A stretch of DNA of 64,000 nt from DASUPK01 sp963747425 (GTDB lineage Bacteria > Actinomycetota > Thermoleophilia > Solirubrobacterales > 70-9): contig CAVVFJ010000014.1 in assembly GCA_963747425.1 (NCBI GenBank), positions 124,001-188,000 on the forward strand, written 5' to 3'. The notes below the pieces were generated by a model that was not told where the DNA came from, made no database searches, and was given only the letters and a program-made list of their open reading frames with translations. The first letter of the stretch is position 1. Each line of letters begins with the position of its first letter. Made by a program: the position numbers and the translations under genes. Below, piece after piece: positions 54,225 to 63,721 of this stretch.

Positions 54225-56030
54225 GTGCTTTCCACCAACGAGATCCTCACCGGGCTCGGATTGGTGGTGGTGCTGGCGATCGCCAGCCAGCTGCTCGCCG
54301 CGCGCCTGCGGCTGCCTGCGATCGTCCTGCTGCTCCCCGCCGGCTTCATCGCCGGGATCCTCACCGACGACGTAGATCCCACCAAGCTCCTCGGGGGAGC
54401 CTTCCAGCCGTTCGTCTCGCTGGGCGTGGGGCTGATCCTGTTCGAGGCCGGCCTGCGGCTCCGTCTCCACGAGCTCGGCGGCGGAATCCGGCGCGTGGTG
54501 ATCAGGCTGATCTCGGTCGGCGCGATCCTGACGCTGGCGGGGATCTCGGTGGCGGTGAAGCTGATCTTCGGGCTCAACTGGGGGGTCTCGATCGTCACCG
54601 GCGCGGTCCTGGTCGTCTCCGGGCCGACGGTCGTCCTGCCCCTGCTCGCCTACATCCGGCCCAGCGGGACGGTGCGATCCGTGCTCAAGTGGGAGGGCAC
54701 TCTGATCGACCCGATCGGCGCCCTGATCGGCGTCGTCGCCTTCGGGGCCGTCAAGGCAGGCGCGGGAGGAGACCGCCCGTTCCATCCGGGCGCGCTGGCC
54801 GGCCACCTGGGGGTCGGGCTGCTCGTCGGCGTCGTGGCCACCGCGGTCCTCTGGCTGCTCCTGCGCGGGCTGCAGCGGACCACCCCGAGGCAGGCCATCC
54901 CTGCGGCCCTGATGTGCGTCGCGGGAGCGCTCGTCGCCGGCGACCTGATCCGGGAGGACGCCGGCCTCGTCGCAACTACGACGATGGGAATCGCCCTGGC
55001 AAACCAGCGAAGCCTCGACGTCTCGCGGATCCTCGAGTTCCACGGGACAGTGGTCAACCTGTTGATCGGGATCCTGTTCGTGCTGCTCTCCGCCTCGGTG
55101 AGCCCATCGCAGCTCAATGGGCTGCTCGCCGAGAGCCTGGCGCTGATCGCGATCATGGTGCTCGTCCTGCGGCCGCTCGACGTGGCGATCTCGACCTGGC
55201 GGTCACCGCTCTCCCTGGCCGAGCGGGCCTTCGCCGCCTGGATGGCTCCGCGCGGCATCGTCGCGGCGGCAACCGCCTCCGCCTTCGGGCTGGAGCTGAC
55301 CAGCGCCAGGGTGAGCGGCGCGGAGAAGATCCTGCCGATCGCCTTCGTGGTGATCTTCGGCACCGTGGTGCTCTACGGCCTGACCGGGGCCGTTGCGGCG
55401 CGGCTGCTGGGCATCGCCGGCGCGGGAGGGCAGGTCGTGCTGATCGTGGGCGGGCACCCCTGGGCGCGAGCGATCGCGGAGGCGCTCAAGGCGGCGGGCG
55501 TCGGGGTGCGAATCTGGACGGGAGATCCGGAGGAGCAGCGGGCCGCGCGGGAGGCGGGCCTGAACGCCGGCAATGCGCGGCTCGGCGTCGACCTCGAGAC
55601 GCGCGAGGCCGAGCTCGAGGAGGTGAGCACCGCGCTGATCCTCACCGAGAGCGACGACTTCAACGCCCTGGCGGCGTTCGAGCTGCGACAGGAGCTCGGC
55701 AGCAGCCAGGTCTACCGGCTGGCTCCGTCCGGCGCCGAACTGGACCTGGTCCCCGCCTACGCGGAGGGCGGCCTGCTCTTCGACGAAGGGCTCACCTATG
55801 CGGAGCTCAGTCGGCGATTCGAGGCGGGCGGCGCGATCGTCGAGCTGCCCCCCGGGAGCAGCCCCGGATCAGGCGATGCCGACGGCGTCAACCCGCTCTT
55901 CGTTCTCGATCAGGAGGGTGAGCTGGAGGTCGTCACCGCCGGAGCCCGGATCGAGCCGCGGTCCGGCGGCAGGGCGATCTGCCTGACAGGTCCGGCGGCG
56001 CGGCAGCCGGGCGAGCCGGATCAGGTATGA
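54225..56030 (+). CDS. CPA1 cation/proton antiporter with C-terminal RCK-N-like domain
   Basis: A 601-residue protein. The first 400 residues are a Na+(K+)/H+ exchanger with about 12-13 helices, including LFEAGLRLRLHEL, the WEGTLIDPIGALIG motif with ion-binding Asp, and AWMAPRGIVAAATAS. From about 400 a Rossmann-type domain begins (VVLIVGGHPWARAIAEALKAAGVGVRIWTGD) as in TrkA-N, suggesting nucleotide control. The start is GTG at 54225, 19 bases after metH, though functional coupling is unlikely. Confidence 0.87.
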   Translation: MLSTNEILTGLGLVVVLAIASQLLAARLRLPAIVLLLPAGFIAGILTDDVDPTKLLGGAFQPFVSLGVGLILFEAGLRLRLHELGGGIRRVVIRLISVGAILTLAGISVAVKLIFGLNWGVSIVTGAVLVVSGPTVVLPLLAYIRPSGTVRSVLKWEGTLIDPIGALIGVVAFGAVKAGAGGDRPFHPGALAGHLGVGLLVGVVATAVLWLLLRGLQRTTPRQAIPAALMCVAGALVAGDLIREDAGLVATTTMGIALANQRSLDVSRILEFHGTVVNLLIGILFVLLSASVSPSQLNGLLAESLALIAIMVLVLRPLDVAISTWRSPLSLAERAFAAWMAPRGIVAAATASAFGLELTSARVSGAEKILPIAFVVIFGTVVLYGLTGAVAARLLGIAGAGGQVVLIVGGHPWARAIAEALKAAGVGVRIWTGDPEEQRAAREAGLNAGNARLGVDLETREAELEEVSTALILTESDDFNALAAFELRQELGSSQVYRLAPSGAELDLVPAYAEGGLLFDEGLTYAELSRRFEAGGAIVELPPGSSPGSGDADGVNPLFVLDQEGELEVVTAGARIEPRSGGRAICLTGPAARQPGEPDQV

Positions 56031-56096
56031 CAATATGACCTATTGATCCTGTCCGGCGCTAGCGGGCCGGAAGACTTCGAGTCGAGGAGAGAGACG

Positions 56097-57560
56097 ATGG
56101 CGGTCGCGGTTGCGGAGCAGAAGCTTCTGATCGGCGGGCAGTGGGTCGAGGCGAAGTCGGGCAAGGAGGCCGAGCAGACCAACCCCTACACGGACCAGAC
56201 CGTGGGCCGCGCAGCCGCGGCGGGTTCCGACGACGTGGACGCGGCCGTGAAGGCCGCGCAGGGCGCCTTCGAGGCCTGGGGATTCGGTCCCCCGGCGGCG
56301 CGCCGCGAGGTCCTCACCAAGGCGGCTGATCTGCTCCAGGAGCGCGCCGAGGAGATCTCCGCGATCGTCACCGAGGAGACCGGCGGCACCTTCGGCTGGG
56401 GGATGTTCAACTGCCAGCTCGCCAGCGGCATGCTGCGCGAGGCCGGGGCGCAGGCCTACGCGGCGGTCGGCCAGGTGATCCCCTCCGACATCCCCGGAGC
56501 CACGGCGATCGCGCGCCGCCTGCCCGCCGGAGTGGTGGTCGGGATCGCTCCCTGGAACGCTCCGGTGATCCTCGGGACGCGCGCCATCGCGACGCCGCTC
56601 GCCTACGGCAACACGGTGATCCTGAAGGGCTCCGAGCTCTGCCCGCGGACGCACGCGCAGATCGTGCGCTGCGTCCAGGACGCCGGCGCGCCGGAGGGCG
56701 TCATCAACTATCTGACCAACGACCCCAGCGACGCGGCCGAGGTGGTCGAGGCGCTGATCGCGCACCCTGGCACGCGGCGGATCAACTTCACCGGATCGAC
56801 CAGGGTCGGGAAGATCATCGCCGAGAAGTGCGGCGCCCATCTGACCAGGTGCCTGCTCGAGCTGGGCGGGAAGGCGCCGATGATCGTGATGGCCGACGCC
56901 GATCTCGACGAGGCTGTCAACGCGGCCAACTTCGGGGCCTTCATGCACTCCGGCCAGATCTGCATGGCGACCGAGCGGATCATCGTCGACAGCAAGGTCG
57001 CCGGCGAGTTCACCGACGGGCTGGTGAAGAAGGCGAGCGCGATGACCGTCGGCGACCCGACCAACCCCGAGACGATGATCGGCCCGCTGATCAACAAGGC
57101 GTCGGTCGAGCACGTCACCGAGCTGGTCGAGGACGCGAAGTCCAAGGGCGCCGAGGTGGCGACCGGCGGAGAGGCCGAGGGTCCCTGCTTCCACCCGACC
57201 GTGCTCACCAAGGTGACGCCCGAGATGCGCGTGTACTCGGAGGAGTCGTTCGGCCCGATCGTTCCGATCCTCGAATACGACGACATCGACGACGCGATCG
57301 AGACCGCGAACGACACCAACTATGGGCTCTCCGGCGCCGTGTTCAGCTCCGACATCCCGACCGCGCTCGACGTCGCCAGGCGGATCGAGAGCGGGATCTG
57401 CCACGTCAACCTGGCGACCGTCCACGACGAGGCGCAGATGCCGTTCGGCGGCGTCAAGGAGAGCGGCTGGGGCCGGTTCGGAGGCAGCGCGGCCCTCGAG
57501 GAGTTCACCGACCTCCACTGGACCATGGTCATGAGCCAGCCGGGCCACTACCCCATCTAG
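56097..57560 (+). CDS. Aldehyde dehydrogenase (vanillin/benzaldehyde dehydrogenase-like)
   Basis: A 487-residue ALDH. The cofactor segment is GIAPWNAPVILGTRA, the base Glu is in CLLELGGKAPMIVM, and the nucleophile Cys in SGQICMATERIIV. APWNAPV and HSGQICMATERI resemble aromatic aldehyde dehydrogenases such as Vdh. The start is ATG at 56097 with GAGGAGAGAG upstream. The next gene, a benzoylformate-decarboxylase-like enzyme that yields aldehydes, begins at its stop codon, so the two are probably consecutive steps. Confidence 0.88.
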   Translation: MAVAVAEQKLLIGGQWVEAKSGKEAEQTNPYTDQTVGRAAAAGSDDVDAAVKAAQGAFEAWGFGPPAARREVLTKAADLLQERAEEISAIVTEETGGTFGWGMFNCQLASGMLREAGAQAYAAVGQVIPSDIPGATAIARRLPAGVVVGIAPWNAPVILGTRAIATPLAYGNTVILKGSELCPRTHAQIVRCVQDAGAPEGVINYLTNDPSDAAEVVEALIAHPGTRRINFTGSTRVGKIIAEKCGAHLTRCLLELGGKAPMIVMADADLDEAVNAANFGAFMHSGQICMATERIIVDSKVAGEFTDGLVKKASAMTVGDPTNPETMIGPLINKASVEHVTELVEDAKSKGAEVATGGEAEGPCFHPTVLTKVTPEMRVYSEESFGPIVPILEYDDIDDAIETANDTNYGLSGAVFSSDIPTALDVARRIESGICHVNLATVHDEAQMPFGGVKESGWGRFGGSAALEEFTDLHWTMVMSQPGHYPI

Positions 57561-59230
57561 TGGCCGTGAAGGCCGCACGGCGGCTGATCGAGCTGGCCCA
57601 GAGCGAGGGCGTCGATCGCGTCTTCGGCAACCCGGGCACCACCGAGCTGCCCTTCATGGACGAGCTCGCCAAGGTGCCCGGAGTTCCACTACTACCTCGG
57701 CCTGCACGAGGGGACCGCGGTGTCGATGGCCGACGGGTACGCCCGGGCCACCCGCCGCCCTCGTTCCTCAACCTGCACATCGCGGCGGGGCTCGCCCACG
57801 GCCTTGCGAACATGCTGAACGCAAGGCGGGCCCGCACCCCGATGGTGGTCACCGTCGGCCAGCAGGACCGCCGCCACCTGATCCACGACCCCATGCTGGG
57901 CGGCGATCTGCTCGCTCTCGCCCAGGGCGCCTTCAAGGACGCGGTCGAGGTGAACCAGGTCGAGGATCTGCCGACGCTGATCCGCCGCGCCTTCCTGCTC
58001 TCACAGACCGCGCCGACCGGGCCGGTGATGGTCTCGATCCCGGTCGACGTGCTCGAGGAGGAATTGGATGAGCCGCTGCCGGCCCGCACCGAGGTCCGTG
58101 GCCTGGGCGTCGCGGAGGGCGTCGAGGACCTGGCCGAGGCGCTGCTCGGGGCCGGCGCGCCCGCGATCGTCGCCGGTGACGGGGTCGGGCGCGCGGGAGC
58201 CGTCGACGACCTGGTCGGGCTGGCCGAGGCGCTGGGCGCAGCCGTCTTCCACGAGCCCATGTACGACGCCGTCGACTTCCCGGCCACCCATCCCCTCTCT
58301 GCGGGGATGCTCCCGCCGGTCGACGCGCTGATCGGTGAGAAGCTCGCCAAGCACGACGCCGTCTTCCTGGTCGGAAGCCACGCCTTCTCGGCCCACTACT
58401 ACACGGATGCGACCCCGATCCCGGAGCGCACCCGGATCCTGCAGCTCGACGAGGACCGAGCGGAGCTGGGCCGCAACTACCCGGCGGAGGTCGCCCTGCA
58501 TGGCGGAATCTCCCCGACGATCCGGGCGATCACCGGGATCGTCGGCGGCCGCTGCGCGGAGGCCGAGGCGCGCATCGAGGCGGCGAAGAAGGCTCGGGCC
58601 GAGGCGGCGCCCGCGAGTCCTCCGGCATCGAGCGGCGACCGGATGGATGCTGCGGCGGCGGCCGACGCGCTGGTCGCGGGCCTCCCCGACGGAACGATCA
58701 TGTGCGAGGAGGCGATCACCACGGGGCTCGAGGTGCGGCGCGCCTTTGCCGCCAGCCGCCCGGGTAGCTACCACCACTCTGTCGGCGGCGCGCTCGGCTG
58801 GGCCCTCGGCGCGGGGATCGGCGTGAAGATGGCCCGCCCCGGCGACCCGGTCGTCTCCGTGGTCGGCGACGGGACCGCGATGTACACGATCCAGGGCCTC
58901 TGGTCGGCCGCCCGCTACGACGTCCCACTGGTCCTCGTGGTGATGAACAACCGCGAGTACGCCGCCTGCAAGCGCGGCATCGACCGCGTTGTCTCAGGCG
59001 GCGGCGACAGCTACGTCGGCATGGACCTGACCGACCCGGAGATCGACTTCATCGGCCTCGCCCGCTCGCTGGGCGTCGAGGCTCGGTCCGCCGGGAGCAC
59101 CGAGGAGCTCTCCGCGACCGTCTCGGAGGCACTCGCCTCCGGCGCTCCCACCCTGATCGACGCCGCGGTCGCCGGCACCCGCGACGAGCCCTCGGGCAAG
59201 CCGGCGGAGCACTATGCGGCGGACCGCTAG
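57560..59230 (+). CDS. ThDP-dependent decarboxylase, benzoylformate decarboxylase-like (compensated frameshifts)
   Basis: A 556-residue thiamine-diphosphate enzyme. The N-terminal GVDRVFGNPGTTELPFMDEL, middle FLNLHIAAGLAHGLANMLNARRARTPMVV and C-terminal VVSVVGDGTAMYTIQGLWSAARYDVPLVLVVMNNREY (ThDP-Mg motif GDGT...NN) match BFD/MdlC. Between about 57681 and 57758 the open frame reads nonsense; one base earlier, the stretch reads FHYYLGLHEGTAVSMADGYA, which contains the catalytic Glu. So one inserted and one missing base cancel out. Start GTG 57560 overlaps the aldehyde dehydrogenase stop by one base. A 2-oxoacid such as benzoylformate is a likely substrate. Confidence 0.85.
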   Translation: MAVKAARRLIELAQSEGVDRVFGNPGTTELPFMDELAKVPGVPLLPRPARGDRGVDGRRVRPGHPPPSFLNLHIAAGLAHGLANMLNARRARTPMVVTVGQQDRRHLIHDPMLGGDLLALAQGAFKDAVEVNQVEDLPTLIRRAFLLSQTAPTGPVMVSIPVDVLEEELDEPLPARTEVRGLGVAEGVEDLAEALLGAGAPAIVAGDGVGRAGAVDDLVGLAEALGAAVFHEPMYDAVDFPATHPLSAGMLPPVDALIGEKLAKHDAVFLVGSHAFSAHYYTDATPIPERTRILQLDEDRAELGRNYPAEVALHGGISPTIRAITGIVGGRCAEAEARIEAAKKARAEAAPASPPASSGDRMDAAAAADALVAGLPDGTIMCEEAITTGLEVRRAFAASRPGSYHHSVGGALGWALGAGIGVKMARPGDPVVSVVGDGTAMYTIQGLWSAARYDVPLVLVVMNNREYAACKRGIDRVVSGGGDSYVGMDLTDPEIDFIGLARSLGVEARSAGSTEELSATVSEALASGAPTLIDAAVAGTRDEPSGKPAEHYAADR

Positions 59231-60694
59231 CGCAGCGAGGTCCAGACGCTCTTCTTCTCGGTGTAGAGCTCGATCGCGTCCTTGCCCATCTCGCGGCCCC
59301 AGCCGCTCTGCTTGAAGCCGCCCCAGGGGGCGACCGCGTCGACCGGGTTCGGCATGTTGATCCAGATCGTGCCGGCCCTGATCCCCGCCGCGAGGCGGTG
59401 GGCCCGGCCGACGTCTCGGGTCCAGACCGAGGCGCCGAGGCCGTATTCGGTGTTGTTCGCCCGCGCGATCAGCTCGTCCTCAGACTCGTAGGGCAGGATC
59501 GAGATCACCGGTCCGAAGATCTCCTCGCGGGCGATCTTCATCTCGTCGGTGACCTCGTTGAAGACGGTCGGCTTGTAGAAGAATCCGTTCTCCAGGCCGT
59601 CGCCGGCCCGCTCGCCGCCGGCGATCAGCTTGGCGCCCTCCTTCTGCCCGGACTCGACGTAGTCGTGGACCCGGTTCAGATGCTCCTCGGTGATCAGCGG
59701 ACCGAGCTCCGTGGACTCCTCCATCCCGGGGCCGAGCTTCATGCCCTCCGAGGCGGCGCCGGCCTTCTCCGCGAACTCGTCGGCGCGCTTGGCGTCGACG
59801 AAGAAGCGCGTGTAGGCGACGCAGACCTGGCCGGCGTTCAGGTACGCGCCCTGCAGGTTGCCGCCGACGGCCGCGTCGATGTCGGCGTCGTCGAGGATCA
59901 CGGTGGGCGCCTTGCCGCCGAGCTCGAGGCTGACCCGCTTCAGGTTGCCGGCCGAGGCGCGGACGATCTCGCGGCCGACCTCGGTCGAGCCGGTGAACGA
60001 GATCTTGTCCACGTCGTCGTGGCCCGACAGCGCCTGCCCGACGGCGGGGCCGCCGGTGACGACGTTGAGCACACCGTCGGGGATGCCCGCCTCCTGGATC
60101 AGCTCCGCGAGTCGCAGGGTGGTCAGCGACGCCTGCTCGGCGGGCTTGACCACGGCGGTGTTGCCGCAGGCGAGGGCCGGGGCGATCTTCCAGCTGGCGA
60201 TGTTGGTCGGGAAGTTCCACGGGATGATCAGCGCGCAGACGCCGATCGGCTCGCGGAGGGTGTAGTGGAAGACGCCGGGGATCGAGACCGGCGGGGTCTC
60301 GCCCTCGATCTTGGTGACCCAGCCCGCGTAGTAGCGGAAGTGCTCGGCCACACCGGGGATCACGACCTGCGAGACGCCGATCGGCTTGCCCTGGTCGCGG
60401 GTCTCGAGCTCGACCAGCTCGGCCATGTTCTCGTCGATCAGCTCGCCGACCCGCCAGAGCAGCTTGGCGCGGGCGGCCGCGGGCAGCCCCCTCCACTCAT
60501 CGGACTCGAAGGCGGCGCGGGCGGCGTCCGACCGCCGCGTCGACGTCCTTCGCCGTTCCCTCGGGGACCGTGGCGTGCGCCTCCCCCGTCGCCGGATCGA
60601 GGCTCTCGAACGTCTTCCCGTCCGAGGACCCCTGCCAGGAGCCTCCGATCAGCATTTGCCTCTCATCCACCTTGCCCTTGGTTGCCGTCGCCAT
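59227..60694 (-). CDS. Aldehyde dehydrogenase (one frameshift)
   Basis: An ALDH of about 488 residues after repair. The N-terminus (KVDERQMLIGGSWQGSSDGKTFESLDPATGE) is in one frame; the rest, from EWRGLPAAARAK onward, is in another. An extra base near 60528 (TCC on the plus strand) causes the break. The core has IIPWNFPTNIASWK, general base Glu in SLELGGKAPTVIL, Cys in NAGQVCVAYTRFF, and EIFGPVISILPY. It is convergent with the decarboxylase gene, stop codons overlapping. Probably oxidises aldehydes released in the same pathway. Confidence 0.88.
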
Positions 60695-60731
60695 CAGTGA
60701 CTCCTTCCGCTCGTCGAAATCCCTCGTCTGT

Positions 60732-62652
60732 TCAAGTCAGCCTCGCCGCCATGCCGCGGGCGATCTTGTGAGCCGCGGCCTCGATCGTGATCATCGGGTT
60801 CACACCGAGCGCCGTGGGCAGCACGGCGCCGTCGACGACGAAGAGGTTCTTCGCGTCCCAGGCCTCGCCGGCCGGATCGCACACCGAGGTGTCCCGGGAG
60901 CCGCTCATGTGAGCCGTCCCCATCAGGTGGAACGACCCGAGGGTCACCTGGGCGGGCCCCCAGCCGGCCTCGTCGGCCGCCTTCAGCATCTGCTCCCGCC
61001 CGCCGTTGCCGGGGTCGTAGGAGACCCAGCCGGCGTGGGAGGTGTAGATACGCCGCGCGCCACCCGCCTCAAGGATCTGGGTGATCCCGTCGAGCCCCTT
61101 GCGCATGATCTCCCGGTCGAACTCGGAGAGGTTCCAGACCGGCGCCGGCAACCCGTCGCTGCCCACGACGACCTCGCCGGCGTCGCGTGCGCGCTGCAGG
61201 ATCCCGTAGCCGCCGGTGTGGCGGAGGCTCTGCATCAGCTCGGAATGCTCGGCGGCGCCCCGCCAGGGGGCGAAGACCCCGAGGTCGGAGGGATGCGCCG
61301 AGGCATGCATGTACTTGACCCCGTATCCCTCGCCCATGTCGAGGAACTCGTCAGCAGAAGGTGGAGCCGAAGACGCCCGTCCAGGGCAGGATCTCCTGCT
61401 CGAACTGCGCCCAGACCAGCAGCACCGGGTGGATCATCAGGTTCTTGCCGACGTTCGGGTTGTCGAGGCCGGAGCGGATCAGCAGGGCCGGCGTGTTGAT
61501 CGCCCCGGCCGCCGCGCCCACCGCACGGGCGCGCACCGTCAGCTTGTGCCCCTCGGCGGTGGTCGCCTCGATTCCCTTGGCCTCTCCCCCCTCGATCAGC
61601 ACCCTCTCGACGGGGGCGTTGACGACGATCCGGGCGCCCGCGTCGTAGGCGTCCTGGAGCCAGGTCTTGAAGGTCGACTGCTTCGCCCCGAGGGGGCAGC
61701 CGTAGTGGCACTGCCCGCAGATGTCCTCGCGGCAGCCGACGGCGTTCCGCTGCATGACCTGGGAGTCCCAGCCGAGCTTGGCGAGGCCCTCCCGGAAGCG
61801 CACGTCGCGGGGCGAGGGCATGCTGTTCTCCGAGTTGACGTGGATGCGGTCCCAGACCGCGTCCAGGCTCTCGTCGAAGTCCTGACCGGACCAGTCGTCG
61901 AGGCCGAAGCGATCCGTCCAGTCCTCCCGGACGTGGTCGGGGGGTCGGAAGCACCAGGTGTAGTTGACGGTGGTGCCGCCGCCGAGGCAGAAGCCGGCGA
62001 GCAGGCCGATGCTCTGGTCCGGCGTGGGGATCCCGCCCCCTCCCAGATACATGCGCGCATAGCCGTCGAGCTCCGCGCCGTCGAAGTCCTCCTCGCTGTA
62101 GTAGGCGCCGGCCTCGACCACGACCACGTCGAGGCCCTTCTCGGCGAGGACCCCGGCGGCGGTGCCGCCGCCGGCGCCGGAGCCGACGATGACCACGTCG
62201 CAGTCGAGCTCGGTGTCCTCGGTGATCTCGAGGGGCTCGATCGCCTTCGGCGGCGCGTCCTTCAGCTTCCCGTGCGGTCCGGGGTAGCCGATCGCCTCGT
62301 CAACCGGATTGGGCCCCTCGCCCTGCCAGGGCATCGAGTAGTACATGACCATCGTCAGCTTGCGGAGCGCCTGGAAGGCGGCTCGCTGCATGACGTCGTC
62401 GGAATCGCACCAGGACAGCAGCGCCACCTCGCGATCCTGCTGGGGAAGTGAGGCGAACTCCGGGTCCCAGCCCTCGATCAGGCCGGCAAACCCGTCCCGG
62501 ACCTCGGCGCTCGGGTTGCCGCCCATCGCGCCGAGGATCACGTCGGGGACGTGGATGTCCGTGGCGGAGGGAAGGCCGTTCTCCCCAGGGACGAACGTGT
62601 CGCAGATCGCGTCGAGGCTGCGCTTGGCGCCCGCGCTGAGCGTGATCGTCAC
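60732..62652 (-). CDS. GMC oxidoreductase with gluconate-dehydrogenase-subunit-3-like N-terminus (one frameshift)
   Basis: A flavin alcohol oxidase/dehydrogenase of about 639 residues after repair. Residues 1-150 (LSAGAKRSLDAICDTFVPGENGLPSATDI) resemble the gluconate 2-dehydrogenase subunit 3 fold found in long-chain alcohol oxidases. Then come the FAD motif DVVIVGSGAGGGTAAGVLAEKGLDVVVVEAG and the C-terminal GMC part (GSFHLMGTAHMSGSRDTSVCDPAGEAWDAKNLFVVDGAVLPTALGVNPMITIEAAAHKIARGM) with catalytic His and Asn. An extra base at about 61356 ends the first frame in a stop; removing it gives GSTFADEFLDMGEGYGV. It would oxidise an alcohol to the aldehyde handled by the adjacent dehydrogenase. Confidence 0.88.
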
Positions 62653-62667
62653 TATTAACTCAAATTA

Positions 62668-63081
62668 TCAGACCGATTCGGGTGGTTCCTCGAGCCCGAC
62701 GGCTTCGAGGGCCTCCTGCGTTTCCTGGAACAGGCGGATGCGGGTGATCAGGCCGTTGCGCAGCTCGAAAACCAGGGTGCTTCGAGCAATGGTTTCGATG
62801 CCATCGCGCCCTCGCAGATGAGCGGTGTTGGGAACGACAACGACATCGCCAGTCTCGATGAAGCGTTCCGGCTCGATTTCGCCCTGCTCGAACATCTCGA
62901 AGAAGCTCTGGTGGAAGCGCAGGACCTCTTCAAGACCTCGGTAGACACCCGCCTCCAGGCCCCGGGACGCCGACCAATCCACTTCCACGTCGGGGTCGTT
63001 GAGCTCCCGCAGGGCCTCGAAGTCGCGCCGGTCGTATGCGTTGAGCGAGCGCCGCACGATCTCGACGTTCTCCTTCGACAT
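62668..63081 (-). CDS. SnoaL-like (NTF2-fold) protein
   Basis: A 137-residue NTF2-fold protein: NVEIVRRSLNAYDRRDFEALREL start, PDVEVDWSASRG, then YRGLEEVLRFHQSFFEMFEQGEIEPERFIETGDVVVVPNTAHLRGRDG and FELRNGLITRIRLFQETQEALEAVGL. This fold includes isomerases, hydratases and ligand binders. The start is ATG at 63081. It lies between the GalC-like and GMC genes, all minus strand, so it may assist the same pathway. Confidence 0.82.
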   Translation of the reverse strand: MSKENVEIVRRSLNAYDRRDFEALRELNDPDVEVDWSASRGLEAGVYRGLEEVLRFHQSFFEMFEQGEIEPERFIETGDVVVVPNTAHLRGRDGIETIARSTLVFELRNGLITRIRLFQETQEALEAVGLEEPPESV

Positions 63082-63091
63082 TGCCGGGGTC

Positions 63092-63721
63092 CTACCCCGA
63101 TCCGTCGCCCTCGACGAGATCCCGAAGGCCGTACATGTCGTAGGACAGCTCGCCGGCCTCGAAGCGGGCACGCCTGGCACTCTCGCTCTCGGCGCGCTCG
63201 CGAGATGCCTGCGCCACCTCGCCGAGCCGATCCTTGGCGACGGCGACCGCGCCGTCGGCGTCGAGCACGACCGCGTCTCCGGGGGAGATCCCGGCGCCAC
63301 CGACCTCGACCGGAACGTCGATCTCGCCCGGCTCGGCTCGCGCCGCGCCCTGGACCCTGATCCAGCGCGCCCAGACCGGCAGGCCGAGCTCGCGGAGCTC
63401 CTCGGTGTCGCGGACGGCGGCGTCGATCAGGACGGCGGCTGCCCCGCGGCCCTTCGCCTGGGTGGCGAGCAGCTCGCCGAGCAGCGCGACCGGCCTCGGC
63501 TCGGGCATCGTCAGGACGAGGACGTCGCCCTGCTCCACGCGATCCATCGCCGCGTGGACCATGAGGATGTCGTCCTGGGCACAGCGGACCGTGCGAGCCG
63601 GTCCCGCCGCTCGCGAGCCGGGGATCACCTGGTGCAGGTCGATGTCGACCAGGCCATTGCGGCCCGAGGCCTCGAAGACCGTCGCGGCTCCCAGCTCCCG
63701 CAGCTCGTCGTGGACGCTCAC
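63092..63721 (-). CDS. galC: RraA-family CHA aldolase-like protein (GalC/LigK-like)
   Basis: A 209-residue RraA-fold lyase. It resembles 4-carboxy-4-hydroxy-2-oxoadipate aldolase: ATVFEASGRNGL near the start, GELLATQAKGRGAAAVLIDAAVRDTEEL (with the Arg-Asp that bind substrate and metal), LPVWARWIRVQGAARAEPGEIDVPVEVGGAGISPGDAVVLDADGAVAV and the helical tail ARRARFEAGELSYDMYGLRD. It would cleave CHA to pyruvate and oxaloacetate. The GTG start at 63721 overlaps the upstream PIG-L-family gene by four bases, which supports a GalB-GalC pair. RraA homologues can be non-catalytic, so specificity is inferred. Confidence 0.8.
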   Translation of the reverse strand: MSVHDELRELGAATVFEASGRNGLVDIDLHQVIPGSRAAGPARTVRCAQDDILMVHAAMDRVEQGDVLVLTMPEPRPVALLGELLATQAKGRGAAAVLIDAAVRDTEELRELGLPVWARWIRVQGAARAEPGEIDVPVEVGGAGISPGDAVVLDADGAVAVAKDRLGEVAQASRERAESESARRARFEAGELSYDMYGLRDLVEGDGSG

